Shown here one piece after another: positions 26,576 to 35,584 of a stretch of DNA of 56,202 nt. Position numbers and translations under genes: made by a program. Source of the DNA: Bacteroidota bacterium (lineage in GTDB: Bacteria; Bacteroidota; Bacteroidia; Chitinophagales; Chitinophagaceae); NCBI GenBank assembly GCA_030706735.1, contig JAUZNZ010000031.1, positions 1-56,202 of the forward strand, read 5' to 3'. Within the stretch, counting starts at the first letter, position 1; every line of letters starts with the position of its first letter. The notes under the pieces are model-generated. The model did no database searches and was not told where the DNA came from. It saw only the letters and a program-made list of their open reading frames with translations.

Positions 26576-28030
26576 ATGTCCTCATTGAAGCCGCTAGGGA
26601 CGATTTTGCTCCTGTTTGTCCTTTCGGGCTCTCTCGCCCAAACGAATGTTCTATACAGCTATCAGGACCTCTCTCATATCTATTATTCCAGGCAGCGGGA
26701 TTCCCTCAAGAAGGCATGGGTATGCCCTGAAGCATTCACGACCAGGGAGGCCCAGAAGAAATACAAGGAATTCTGGAATGACCGGACGGATTTCATCACC
26801 GAAGCCATCACAAAGGACAACTACGTTCATGTTCAGGATATCTGTGATTATATCGGCGCCCTCATCAACCAGATCGCTGACGCCAATAAGGATATGATCC
26901 CGGTCAGGCCCTTGCTCCTGATCGACCGGAGCCCATCGGTCAATGCCTATTCCGTCGGCGGGAATTTGCTTGCCGTCAACCTGGGGCTGATCTCCTTTTC
27001 CGAATCCAGGGAGGAACTGGCGCTGGTCATCGCCCATGAACTGTCGCATAATATCCTCAAGCATGCGGAGAACGCCATGCGCGAAAAAGCCGAATGGCTG
27101 AGCTCGGACGATTATAAGAAGTCGCTCAATGCGGTGCTCGATTCGAAATATGAACGACTTTCGAGGCTGAAGAAAATATATGAAGGATTCACGTTTAACC
27201 GGAGCAGGCATCAGCGCTATCATGAAAGCGATGCCGATTCGCTCGCGATCATCCTGCTGAAGAGGAGCAATATCCCGTTCATGGCAAGGGTATTCCTGCA
27301 TCTCGACAGCTCGGATATCCAGTACCGGCAGCCGCTGAAACAGCCGTTGATGACCTACTTCACCGCCTACAGGTTGCCCTTCGAGGAGGGTTGGACCAAG
27401 AAGCGTTCCAGGGGACTTTCCACGCGCAATTATAATTTCAGGGATACGACCAGTATCGAAGACTCGCTGAAGACGCACCCGGAATGCGTGGAGCGCTACG
27501 AGCATACCCTCGCGCAGTCGACGCCGAATGCCAGGGTAACGCCGATCCCGGCCTCCATCCGGGATAAATCGGATAAGATGCTGCTTTGGAACATCTATGA
27601 CAATATGAACCTGACTCCGTGCCTGTACCGCATCCTGTTGGCAAAGGACAGGGGCAATACCGACAAATGGTACGATTTTATGCTGAGCAATGTCTTTTTC
27701 TCCTTGTCCTACTCGGACCGCCAGCTCAACCGCTTCAATGCGATCGGCATCACCCCAAAGGAGTATATATCGAAGGACTACTATGAACTGCAGACGATGC
27801 TGGAGCAGATGCCTCGGGAGAGCCTGGAGCAATATTGCAAGACCCTGCAGGGAGAAAGTTTCTGGGCCTCCATGACCCCTGCCGAGAAGGCATTGAAGGA
27901 TCTCCTGGGCGCCCTGGCGCTGGGCCCGGACATTTCCGACAAGAACAAGTCCAGGTCGGCCAAAGAATTCATTGCGAATAATTCCGCCAGCCTCTATTGC
28001 GAGTTCGCTGAGGATTTCGGGAAAAAATGA
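26576..28030 (+). CDS. Secreted M48-family zinc metalloprotease
   Basis: This 484-residue protein has a signal peptide (1-22, ending SLAQ) and an M48 catalytic domain (about 90-275). The zinc motif is H154-E155-x-x-H158 in LVIAHELSHN, and the third ligand is most likely E217 in HESDADSLA. Family members such as BepA and Htpx-like proteases cut misfolded envelope proteins; a role in periplasmic quality control is inferred. The C-terminal 200 residues are helical, with no TPR motif I can assign securely. A hairpin without a T-run follows the stop, and the next gene is convergent. Confidence 0.85.
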   Translation: MSSLKPLGTILLLFVLSGSLAQTNVLYSYQDLSHIYYSRQRDSLKKAWVCPEAFTTREAQKKYKEFWNDRTDFITEAITKDNYVHVQDICDYIGALINQIADANKDMIPVRPLLLIDRSPSVNAYSVGGNLLAVNLGLISFSESREELALVIAHELSHNILKHAENAMREKAEWLSSDDYKKSLNAVLDSKYERLSRLKKIYEGFTFNRSRHQRYHESDADSLAIILLKRSNIPFMARVFLHLDSSDIQYRQPLKQPLMTYFTAYRLPFEEGWTKKRSRGLSTRNYNFRDTTSIEDSLKTHPECVERYEHTLAQSTPNARVTPIPASIRDKSDKMLLWNIYDNMNLTPCLYRILLAKDRGNTDKWYDFMLSNVFFSLSYSDRQLNRFNAIGITPKEYISKDYYELQTMLEQMPRESLEQYCKTLQGESFWASMTPAEKALKDLLGALALGPDISDKNKSRSAKEFIANNSASLYCEFAEDFGKK

Positions 28031-28036
28031 TGCTGA

Positions 28037-28061
28037 GGCCGCCCCCGAAAAGGGGTCGGCC
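28037..28061. terminator. Hairpin between convergent genes
   Basis: GGCCG-C-CCCC, loop GAAAA, GGGG-T-CGGCC forms a strong stem of nine GC pairs with one C/T mismatch, located between the M48 gene and the convergent secreted-protein gene. There is no T-run on either side, so it may be a bidirectional barrier rather than a classical intrinsic terminator. Confidence 0.5.
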
Positions 28062-28067
28062 GGGGTA

Positions 28068-28502
28068 TTAAAGCGGGAGGATCGCGGCGATCATCCGGTC
28101 GGCGTCAGGCTGCTGGAAATTCGTCAGTTCTCCATTCGTACAGGTCAGGATATAGAGAATGACCCCCTTCTTTTCGTCCATTCGCTTGACCGTGTATTCT
28201 TTAAACCGGGCCACGTCGCCGGTAGAACCATTCTTAAGGGCGGAAAGCGCTTGTTGAAAAAACTTTACCTGCGACAGGTTCTTGAACCGAAGTGTCGCCA
28301 TGCTGATGTCGTTGACATATTGCTGATCACGGAATACCAGCGCATAGGTCGTATCCGACTCCTTGATCACGCGTTGCAAACTGATGGGCCAGGTCCCGGG
28401 CCGAAGGTCGACCAGGCTGACGGTGGACGTATTTACAATGGTAAACTGGGCATTTGCCAGGAAAGGCAACACGAAGAGCGACAGAAAGATTAGTTTTTTC
28501 AT
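28068..28502 (-). CDS. Small secreted protein, paralogue A
   Basis: This 144-residue protein has a signal peptide (MKKLIFLSLFVLPFLANAQ) and a compact domain with RPGTWPISLQR, TYALVFRDQQY, LRFKNLSQVKFF and ARFKEYTVKR. I do not recognise a family. It resembles the next minus-strand gene (28598) at roughly 40-50% by eye, with conserved R-x-GTWPI, S/T-Y-x-L-x-FR-x-Q, FKxY and FQQP-x-AD. The pair is a tandem duplication, and the product is probably periplasmic. It is convergent with the M48 gene. Confidence 0.75.
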   Translation of the reverse strand: MKKLIFLSLFVLPFLANAQFTIVNTSTVSLVDLRPGTWPISLQRVIKESDTTYALVFRDQQYVNDISMATLRFKNLSQVKFFQQALSALKNGSTGDVARFKEYTVKRMDEKKGVILYILTCTNGELTNFQQPDADRMIAAILPL

Positions 28503-28597
28503 AGATGTTAAATATTTCTAAAGGGATCAGAATCAGTGATTAATAGTCGGTTTCCTAAAACGAAAAAGGACCGGATTTATTGCCTTTTACCCTCCTT

Positions 28598-29029
28598 TTA
28601 CAGTCCCTCGATCGTCTTGCGCATAAGATCGGCTTCCGGCTGCTGGAACTGGGTGGAAGACCATTTCAACCGCAGCAAATAGGAGGTCGGCTGCAATTTG
28701 CTATCCGTTCTTTTGATCGAATAATCCTTGAATTTGGCGATATCCCCGTTGCCGCCGGATTTGAGGGCGGTGAGGGCCTTTTCAAAGTAGCGAAGCTGGG
28801 TAATATTGCCGAATTCCAGGGTGTCCAACACCACGTCGGTCAACACCTCCTGGTTCCTGAATATCAGCGAATAAGACGTATCCCGGTACTCGATGTCCCG
28901 CTCCATATTGATGGGCCAGGTGCCTGAACGTACTTCGACAAGATTGGATGATGACGGGAGCCCGTTGTGCGGGCCGGTGTGCATGGCCGCGCATGGCAGG
29001 AGAAATGCACAGAGGAGGATTTTTTTCAT
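28598..29029 (-). CDS. Small secreted protein, paralogue B
   Basis: This 143-residue paralogue of the gene at 28068 shares the same order of conserved blocks (RSGTWPINMER, TSYSLIFRNQE, AKFKDYSIKRTD, QFQQPEADLM). It begins with a hydrophobic signal sequence (MKKILLCAFLLPCAA). The start is set at 29029, because residues before it lack family similarity and the signal peptide begins there. A TATCTTGC element (29047-29054, minus strand), 20 bases downstream of a TTG, may be its promoter. Function unknown. Confidence 0.75.
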   Translation of the reverse strand: MKKILLCAFLLPCAAMHTGPHNGLPSSSNLVEVRSGTWPINMERDIEYRDTSYSLIFRNQEVLTDVVLDTLEFGNITQLRYFEKALTALKSGGNGDIAKFKDYSIKRTDSKLQPTSYLLRLKWSSTQFQQPEADLMRKTIEGL

Positions 29030-29099
29030 ACGAAATATTGGATGGAGCAAGATAGAAAAATTAATCTGAAAATGCAAGATGTTCTGATGGTGCTGGACC

Positions 29100-29522
29100 T
29101 CATTCTCCCCAACAGGTGACCAGCACATTCCTGGCCTCGCCATGATCACGATGCTCGCAGAGATAGATTCCCTGCCAGGTGCCCAGGCCCAAACGTCCGT
29201 CGACGATCGGGATCAGCACGGAGGATCCGAGCAGGGAGGCCTTGATATGCGCGGGCATGTCGTCCGGACCTTCGAGGTCATGACGGTAATCCGGATCGTT
29301 CTCGGGAACCGCCTTATTGAACCAGGTCTCGAAATCCGCCCGGACGGTCGGGTCTGCATTTTCGTTGATGCTGAGCGAGGCGGATGTATGCTGAATAAAG
29401 ACCTGGCAGAGTCCCTTGCGGAAATCCCTGATGCCCGGAGCACCGTGCAGGATGGCGGACGTGATCAGATGAAAGCCTCTTCTTGCCTTCGGCAGGGTGA
29501 TCGATTGCTGGTACATTTTCAT
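29100..29522 (-). CDS. YjbQ-family protein (secondary thiamine-phosphate synthase-type enzyme)
   Basis: This 140-residue cytoplasmic protein matches the YjbQ/UPF0047 family over its whole length: FHLITSAI near the start, the QVFIQHTSASLSINENADP block (about 42-60) and a C-terminal LGTWQGIYLCEHRDHGEAR with the conserved histidines (about 112-130). Family members have been reported to have weak thiamine-phosphate synthase activity, but their true role is not settled. It lies next to, and divergent from, the DUF1080 gene, and is not clearly linked in function. Confidence 0.9.
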   Translation of the reverse strand: MKMYQQSITLPKARRGFHLITSAILHGAPGIRDFRKGLCQVFIQHTSASLSINENADPTVRADFETWFNKAVPENDPDYRHDLEGPDDMPAHIKASLLGSSVLIPIVDGRLGLGTWQGIYLCEHRDHGEARNVLVTCWGE

Positions 29523-29591
29523 GGCGCCTGGCTTTGCAAGGAAGTTAGCGAAAAAATTTCCTTATATTCAAGGCACCTAAATTTTGATCAC

Positions 29592-30590
29592 ATGAATCGG
29601 TCGACGATCCTGCATATTGGACTGACGAGCTGCTGCCTGGCCATCCTATTGTCTTTCCCGACGTCTTTCCCGACGCGGGGCCGTGTGGCGTGGGCGTCCG
29701 GGGCGACAGCCCGCCTGGTTCCGGCCGACGCGGCGCGCCTGGAAGGCCGCTGGGACCTGGTCGTTCTCCAGGGAGGACGATCGGTGCCGTCCTGGTTGGA
29801 AGTGACGCATTCGGGACTGAAGACCCTGGTGGGCCGGTTTGTTGGCGGCGGGGGCTGTGCGCGACCCATATCGAGGGTCCATTTCGATGAAGGCAAGATG
29901 AGCTTCTCGATCCCGCCGCAGTGGGAACGCGAGGACCGCGACCTTTCTGTGGAAGGCGTCTTGCAGGGAGACAGCCTGGTGGGAACGATGACGGCCAGTA
30001 ATGGGAGCCAGTATGCATGGGTGGGTCACCGTGCGCCTGCCCTTCGGCGGCGCGTGCAACCGGTATGGGGAAGAATGAATTCTCTGTTCAATGGTAAGGA
30101 CCTCAGTGGCTGGCATGCGCTGGGTAGTAATCAATGGATCGCTGAAGACGGCATGCTCCGGAGCCCGCACTCGGGTGCAAATATCGCCACCGACGCCCGC
30201 TTTTCCGACTTCAGGCTGCATGTCGAGTTCCGGTACCCGAAGGGCAGCAATAGCGGCGTCTATCTGCGGGGACGTTATGAGATTCAGATCGAAGATGCCG
30301 GGGGAGACGAACCGCCGGACAATGTCATCGGCGCCATTTATGGATTCCTGCCGCCCAGCGAACCGGCGGCTAAGGGTCCGGGTGAGTGGCAATCCTTCGA
30401 TGTGACCTTGCTTGGGAGAATGGTTACCGTCGTCTTCAACGGTGTGACGATCATCTGCAACCGCGAGATCCCGGGCATTACCGGCGGGGCCCTTGACAGC
30501 CGGGAGGAGGAGCCGGGCCCGATCTATCTCCAGGGCGATCACGGGCCGATCGATTTCAGGAATATCACGATAACGCCGGCCACGAACTGA
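29592..30590 (+). CDS. DUF1080 (3-keto-disaccharide hydrolase-like) secreted protein
   Basis: This 332-residue protein has a signal-like hydrophobic N-terminus and an N-terminal domain (about 45-145) holding a W-x2-x-V-LQGGRSVPSWLEV stretch. The main domain is DUF1080 (about 155-330), recognised by LFNGKDLSGWHA, the FRLHVEFRYPKGSNSGVYLR block and the WQSFDVTLLG and YLQGDHGPIDFRNI ends. The family has a concanavalin-like fold and is linked to hydrolysis or binding of unusual glycosides. The extra N-terminal domain is beta-rich and not recognised. The start at 29592 is used because the signal peptide begins there. Confidence 0.85.
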   Translation: MNRSTILHIGLTSCCLAILLSFPTSFPTRGRVAWASGATARLVPADAARLEGRWDLVVLQGGRSVPSWLEVTHSGLKTLVGRFVGGGGCARPISRVHFDEGKMSFSIPPQWEREDRDLSVEGVLQGDSLVGTMTASNGSQYAWVGHRAPALRRRVQPVWGRMNSLFNGKDLSGWHALGSNQWIAEDGMLRSPHSGANIATDARFSDFRLHVEFRYPKGSNSGVYLRGRYEIQIEDAGGDEPPDNVIGAIYGFLPPSEPAAKGPGEWQSFDVTLLGRMVTVVFNGVTIICNREIPGITGGALDSREEEPGPIYLQGDHGPIDFRNITITPATN

Positions 30591-30717
30591 CGGGTGGGAA
30601 GGCGGGTATCGGGGGTTCGGATGTAGAGAAATTTGCCCGGTTCTTCCTTTCGTCAAGTCGTGGGGAGGGACCTGACGCACAGTCAAGAACCCGCACAATA
30701 TTTGTGTGCCACATACC

Positions 30718-33700
30718 ATGGCGGACACTATTTTGGACGACGAACGGCATTGGTATAAGGATGCTATTATTTATGAGCTCCACATAAAGGCTTTTTGCGA
30801 TGGCAATGGGGACGGCGTCGGCGATTTTCAAGGGCTGATGCAAAAGCTTGATTATCTGCAGGACCTGGGTGTTACAGCGATCTGGCTCCTGCCCTTTTAC
30901 CCCTCTCCCCTTAAGGATGACGGCTACGATATTTCGGACTATTATTCGGTCAATCCATCCTATGGGGACATTGCCCGCTTTAAGGCGTTGTTGAAGGCGG
31001 CGCATCAGCGAAACCTGAAGGTCATTACCGAATTGGTGATCAACCATACGTCGGACCAGCACCCCTGGTTCCAGCGCGCACGCCACGCCCCGAAAGGGTC
31101 GCCTGAACGGGAATTTTATGTATGGAGCGACGACCCGGAGAAATACAAGGACGTGCGCATCATCTTTCAGGATTTCGAGGCATCCAACTGGACCTGGGAC
31201 CCACTCGCCGAGCAATACTACTGGCATCGCTTTTTCCATCACCAGCCCGACCTCAACTATGACAATCCAAAGGTGCAGGCCGAAGTATTCCGGATCATCG
31301 ATTACTGGTGCAAGATGGGTGTGGATGGATTCCGGCTGGACGCCGTGCCCTACCTGTTCGAACGGGAAGGAACCAATGGGGAAAACCTGCCTGAAACGCA
31401 CGCCTTCCTGAAGGAATTGCGGGCGCATATCGATCAATATTTTCCGGGAACCGTCTTCCTCGCCGAGGCGAATATGTGGCCGGAGGATTCGGTCTCTTAT
31501 TTTGGAGATGGCGACGAATGCCACATGAACTATCATTTCCCGGTCATGCCCAGGATGTTCATGGCGCTGCAGATGGAGGACCGGTATCCCATCACCGATA
31601 TCTTCGATCAGACGCCCGCCATTCCGCCCACCTGCCAGTGGGCCATCTTCCTGCGAAACCATGATGAGCTGACCCTGGAGATGGTTACAGATGAAGAGCG
31701 TGATTATATGTACAAGGCCTACGCGCGCGACCCGAAGGCAAAGATCAACCTCGGCATTCGCCACCGCCTCGCCCCCCTGATGGATAATAACCGGAGCAAG
31801 ATCGAACTTCTGAATTCCCTGCTGTTCTCGCTGCCCGGCACGCCGGTGATCTACTATGGAGACGAGATCGGCATGGGTGACAATTTCTATCTGGGCGACC
31901 GCGATGGGGTCCGTACGCCGATGCAGTGGTCCGCGGACCGCAATGCCGGATTTTCGGCTGCCAATCCGCAGAAATTGTACCTGCCGCTGATCCTGGATCC
32001 CGATTACCATTACGAATCCGTCAACGTGGAATCTCAGGTCGGCAATACCTCCTCCCTTTACTGGTTCATGAAGAGGCTCATCGGGCTTCGTAAAAAATTC
32101 AAAGGCTTCGGGCGAGGGGACCTCAGGTTCCTCAATGTCGAGAATCCCAAGGTCCTTGCCTATACGCGCGGCTATGAGCAAGAAACTTTGCTGATCGTCG
32201 TCAATTTGTCAAAATTTGCGCAGGCCGCCGACGTGGACCTGCGCGATTATAAAGGGTATGTTCCGGTGGAATGCTTCTCAAAGAATCGTTTTCCCGTCAT
32301 TCGCGAAGAAGGCATGTACTTCTTTACCATGGCCCCCTATACTTTTCAATGGTTCCTGCTGGAAAAGGCGCATCCGGAGATGGACGAAGCCGCCACCGTG
32401 CCTTTGCTGATCACCCGCAAATGGGAGGACCTGCTTGAACCCAATACCAGGCGACAACTGGAAGGGAATATCCTGCCGCGGCACCTGCAAAGGGCCAAAT
32501 GGTTCCCGCAGATGCAACGTTCGCTGTATTCGGTCACGATCCGGCATGCCATGCCCGTATCCATCGACGGGAAGATGGTGCTATGGCTCCTGCTCGAAGT
32601 GAACTACCAGACGGGACCATCGGATCTGTACCAATTACCGGTGGGGCTGGTCAAGGAGGAGGAAGCCACCCGCTTGCAACAAACCTGTCCGGAGGCGATA
32701 CTTGCGAAAGTGCATGCGGCCGACACGGATGGATTGCTGGCGGACGCTTTTTATGTACCGGAATGGCAATCCTGGCTGCTGCAGAAAATGGCGGCGCATC
32801 GGAGCATCCATACGCCGGACGGGCGGATCGAATTCTATGGAAATGGCGTGTTGAAAAAATACCTGCAGGAGCATGAAGAGACCGAGGTGCGGCCAAAATT
32901 GCATGCATCGGACGTCTACAACGCCTCCGTGGTGTATGACAATACCTGGTTCCTGAAGATGTACCGCAAGGTCGAGCTGTCGGTCAATCCGGACCTGGAG
33001 CTGAACCGCTATCTGTCGAAGGCCGGGTATGCGCATATCCCCTCCTTCATCGGCGCGGTCGAATGGAAGCTGGGCAAGGGATGCATCGTGCTGGGGATCC
33101 TGCAGGAAATGATCGAGAACCACGGCGACGGCCGCAGCTATTGCCTCGAGCGGATCAATAACTACATAGAAAGGATCCTCGCGGGCAAGCGGGAGGACCT
33201 GCATCCGGAAAAACGATTGGGTACTTTGACGGCCCCGCCGGCATTTGCCGCCCTGCCCGAGCCTCTCCAGGTACTGGTCGGACCTCCGGCAGCGGAAATG
33301 GCGAAGCTCCTGGGGATACGAACCGGGGAGATGCACCTTGCGCTGCGTGCCGCCGTTGAACCGAAGGAATTCCGGCCCGAGCCTTTTTCGTTGCATTATC
33401 AGCGTTCTCTCTTTTCGTCGATGCAATCCCAGGTTCGCCAGATGATCTATAACCTTTCGCGATTCAAAAAGGCGTTCCCTCCGGACCAGCAGGAACAGGT
33501 GGAGCGCATCATGGCGGGGCGGACCGAGCTGCTGGCGAGATTGAAGAAGATCTATACGAAACGGCTGGATATACAGAAGATCCGCATCCATGGCAATTTT
33601 CATCTGGGCCAGGTATTGATGACCGGAAAGGACCTGGCGATCCGCGACTTCAGTGGTGATCCCATATTGTCGTATAGTGAGCGGAGACTGAGGCGCTGCG

Positions 33701-34023
33701 CGTTCGTAGACCTTGCCGCCATGGTCGCATCGATCTTCGAGGTAGCGGAGGCGGGCTTTATGGAAGACCACCGGTCCCTGGGTCTTGCGGAGCAGGACAT
33801 CAGGCCCTTTGCTATCCAGTGGGCGCACTACATGAGCGGCTTTTTTATCGGGGCCTGGCTGGAAACGACAAAGGGATCATTGCTGATCCCTGAGCGCCAG
33901 GCTGACCTGGACCTATTGTTGGACAATTATCTGCTGCAACGGGCCATTCAGGATTTCAATACGACCATGAACCGGAAACCCGACAAATTGGCGATCCCGT
34001 TAATGATCTCCGTGCTGCTTTGA
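30718..34023 (+). CDS. treS: Trehalose synthase-maltokinase fusion (TreS-Pep2)
   Basis: This 1101-residue enzyme joins a GH13 trehalose synthase (about 1-550, interconverting trehalose and maltose) to a maltokinase (about 570-1101, forming maltose-1-phosphate with ATP). Visible active-site residues are nucleophile D208 (GFRLDAV), acid/base E250 (FLAEANMW) and D316 (RNHDEL); the kinase side has H958 (HGNFHLGQV) and D977 (DFSGDP). The C-terminal kinase is the Pep2/Mak type. Together they feed the GlgE route of alpha-glucan synthesis; glgE itself is not in the window. The ATG at 30718 is preferred over an in-frame GTG at 30706, and an AATATTTG element lies 13 bases before it. It is convergent with glutamine synthetase. 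Confidence 0.93.
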   Translation: MADTILDDERHWYKDAIIYELHIKAFCDGNGDGVGDFQGLMQKLDYLQDLGVTAIWLLPFYPSPLKDDGYDISDYYSVNPSYGDIARFKALLKAAHQRNLKVITELVINHTSDQHPWFQRARHAPKGSPEREFYVWSDDPEKYKDVRIIFQDFEASNWTWDPLAEQYYWHRFFHHQPDLNYDNPKVQAEVFRIIDYWCKMGVDGFRLDAVPYLFEREGTNGENLPETHAFLKELRAHIDQYFPGTVFLAEANMWPEDSVSYFGDGDECHMNYHFPVMPRMFMALQMEDRYPITDIFDQTPAIPPTCQWAIFLRNHDELTLEMVTDEERDYMYKAYARDPKAKINLGIRHRLAPLMDNNRSKIELLNSLLFSLPGTPVIYYGDEIGMGDNFYLGDRDGVRTPMQWSADRNAGFSAANPQKLYLPLILDPDYHYESVNVESQVGNTSSLYWFMKRLIGLRKKFKGFGRGDLRFLNVENPKVLAYTRGYEQETLLIVVNLSKFAQAADVDLRDYKGYVPVECFSKNRFPVIREEGMYFFTMAPYTFQWFLLEKAHPEMDEAATVPLLITRKWEDLLEPNTRRQLEGNILPRHLQRAKWFPQMQRSLYSVTIRHAMPVSIDGKMVLWLLLEVNYQTGPSDLYQLPVGLVKEEEATRLQQTCPEAILAKVHAADTDGLLADAFYVPEWQSWLLQKMAAHRSIHTPDGRIEFYGNGVLKKYLQEHEETEVRPKLHASDVYNASVVYDNTWFLKMYRKVELSVNPDLELNRYLSKAGYAHIPSFIGAVEWKLGKGCIVLGILQEMIENHGDGRSYCLERINNYIERILAGKREDLHPEKRLGTLTAPPAFAALPEPLQVLVGPPAAEMAKLLGIRTGEMHLALRAAVEPKEFRPEPFSLHYQRSLFSSMQSQVRQMIYNLSRFKKAFPPDQQEQVERIMAGRTELLARLKKIYTKRLDIQKIRIHGNFHLGQVLMTGKDLAIRDFSGDPILSYSERRLRRCAFVDLAAMVASIFEVAEAGFMEDHRSLGLAEQDIRPFAIQWAHYMSGFFIGAWLETTKGSLLIPERQADLDLLLDNYLLQRAIQDFNTTMNRKPDKLAIPLMISVLL

Positions 34024-34035
34024 ACCCAGGCGGCT

Positions 34036-35079
34036 TTACGCGACGCTGGCTTCGAGCTCTTCCATCATCACGTCGGCCGACTTGACCGTCTTGATGATGC
34101 GGGCAGCTACCTTGTAAGGATCGGCGGCACTATTGGGCCGACGGTCTTCGAGCCATCCTTTCCATCCTCTTTCGATGGTGCCGATGGGGATCCTGATGGA
34201 GGCGCCCCTGTCGGAAATGCCGTATTTAAAATCCGTGATGGCGGCGGTCTCATGCTTGCCGGTCAGGCGCAGGTGGTTATCCGGGCCATAGACTTCGATA
34301 TGTTCGGTGACCACGGGGCGGAACGCTTCGCAAACCTTTTCAAATACTTCGCGGCTGCCACATTCCCGGAGCAGGGAGTTGGAGAAGTTAGCGTGCATGC
34401 CGCTGCCGTTCCAATCCAGGTTACCGAGAGGCTTGCAATGCCAGTTGATGGCGATGCCGTATTTTTCTCCGATCCGTTCGAGCAGGTAGCGAGCGATCCA
34501 AACCTGGTCACCGGCCTCCTTTGCGCCCTTGGCGAAGATCTGGAATTCCCACTGGCCGGTAGCTACTTCGGCATTGATGCCTTCTACATTCAGGCCGGCC
34601 TCGAGGCAGGCATCCAGATGTTCTTCCACCATGGCGCGGCCGTATGCGTTGAGAGCGCCTACCGAGCAATAATAAGGGCCCTGCGGCCTGGGGAAGCCGC
34701 CTTCGGGAAAGCCGAGCGGCTTGTCCGTTTCCGCATTCCATAAGAAATATTCCTGTTCGAAGCCGAACCAAAAGTCATTGTCGTCATCTTCTATCAATGC
34801 CCTTCCGTTGCTGGGGTGACGGGTGCCGTTAGGACTGAGCACTTCGCACATCACGAGCCAGCCATCCTTGCGTTGCGGATCTTTTACAAGGAAGACGGGT
34901 TTCAACAGACAGTCGGATGATCCCCCCGGAGCCTGCTCGGTGGAAGATCCGTCGAAACACCACATCGGACAATCCTCCAGGCGGCCGGAGAATTTTTTTT
35001 CAATCTTTGTCTTGCTGCGCAAACTTTGGATGGGTTGATACCCGTCGAGCCAGATATACTCTAATTTAGCAGGTGCCAT
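34036..35079 (-). CDS. Type II (eukaryote-type) glutamine synthetase
   Basis: This 347-residue cytoplasmic enzyme makes glutamine from glutamate, ammonia and ATP. It follows the short GSII layout: a beta-grasp N-terminus (AKLEYIWLDGY), the CPMWCFDGSSTEQAPG signature (about 38-53), the metal-binding FGFEQEYFLW segment and the C-terminal SIRIPIGTI..GWKGWLEDRRP region. The start at 35079 is chosen because homology begins at MAPAKLEY. GSII is frequent in Bacteroidota and is not controlled by the adenylylation used for GSI. The TreS fusion ends 12 bases from it, and a 505-base AT-rich gap precedes it. Confidence 0.92.
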   Translation of the reverse strand: MAPAKLEYIWLDGYQPIQSLRSKTKIEKKFSGRLEDCPMWCFDGSSTEQAPGGSSDCLLKPVFLVKDPQRKDGWLVMCEVLSPNGTRHPSNGRALIEDDDNDFWFGFEQEYFLWNAETDKPLGFPEGGFPRPQGPYYCSVGALNAYGRAMVEEHLDACLEAGLNVEGINAEVATGQWEFQIFAKGAKEAGDQVWIARYLLERIGEKYGIAINWHCKPLGNLDWNGSGMHANFSNSLLRECGSREVFEKVCEAFRPVVTEHIEVYGPDNHLRLTGKHETAAITDFKYGISDRGASIRIPIGTIERGWKGWLEDRRPNSAADPYKVAARIIKTVKSADVMMEELEASVA

Positions 35080-35116
35080 ATTTAGTTGTTTTTTATGGTG
35101 ACTAATTGGTTTAAAC

Positions 35117-35149
35117 AAAAGGTACTGCCCGAGTCCCTTGTTTGGGCAA
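35117..35149 (-). promoter_or_regulatory. Putative promoter of glutamine synthetase
   Basis: On the minus strand TACCTTTT (35117-35124) matches TAnnTTTG at seven of eight positions and is followed by G. A TTG core lies 22 bases upstream of it. The start codon is 37 bases beyond the -7 element. Confidence 0.45.
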
Positions 35150-35372
35150 CAGCAAGCAATACCTCTCAAATGTTACTTTACAGCCAGACGAAAGTAAAGA
35201 AATTTTTAAATCTTGAGAAATTATGGAAAATTATAATGTGATTAAACATGTTAATAAAGGGCGATTTTCGGCCCATATTTAGACAAAAAGCAAAAAACAG
35301 GCGCTGGATCAAAATTTGTTTATTAAATTTTTATAAAAATAAAACATATAAAATAATATAATGGGTCGCTTT

Positions 35373-35425
35373 TGTGGAACAATTCGCGGGACTCGTGGAA
35401 CCTGGGGAAGTCCCCTTGTGGATAA
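35373..35425 (+). promoter_or_regulatory. Cluster of DnaA-box-like sites
   Basis: Three sites in the same orientation share TGTGGA: TGTGGAACA (35373-35381), CGTGGAACC (35394-35402) and TGTGGATAA (35417-35425). The last is the exact complement of the consensus box TTATCCACA. Their starts are 21 and 23 bases apart, about two helical turns each, directly beside an AT-rich tract. No dnaA gene is nearby, so this is a candidate only. Confidence 0.35.
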
Positions 35426-35584
35426 AACCCGGCGCGCCCGCCTTGCAAATTCAGCCTTCACCCATTATCTTGTGCTGAATACCCTCCTAATCACCCTCCC
35501 CCGAAGAATTCTCCGATCCGAGTCTATTCCCTTGAAATACCAATGAACTAATTCGTTGTATTTCAATCTTTTAAAATAGACTCT

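Larger units (their letters stand above)
35080..35584. other. 505-base AT-rich intergenic region
   Basis: This gap lies between glutamine synthetase and the 145-residue gene. It holds the putative GS promoter, a strongly AT-rich tract (about 35200-35365, for example ATAAAAATAAAACATATA), three GTGGA-containing DnaA-box-like sites (35373-35425), and a GGGGA-AG-TCCCC inverted repeat (35404-35415). A 61-codon ORF over 35361-35546 has no coding character. Nothing else stands out. Confidence 0.55.

Noticed and set aside
27775-27782. GGACTACT inside the M48 gene as another MocR half-site
   Set aside because: It lies within coding sequence, has no partner arm 24 bases away, and is expected by chance in a window this size.
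30565-32181. 538-codon minus-strand open frame opposite the TreS domain
   Set aside because: The plus strand encodes a complete, well-conserved enzyme. The antisense frame shows no family motifs and is a codon-bias shadow, as are similar frames at 32635-33828, 37080-38213 and 54336-55289.
35361-35546. 61-codon open frame in the AT-rich gap
   Set aside because: No domain or signal, poor codon usage, and it overlaps the DnaA-box-like cluster; more likely non-coding.
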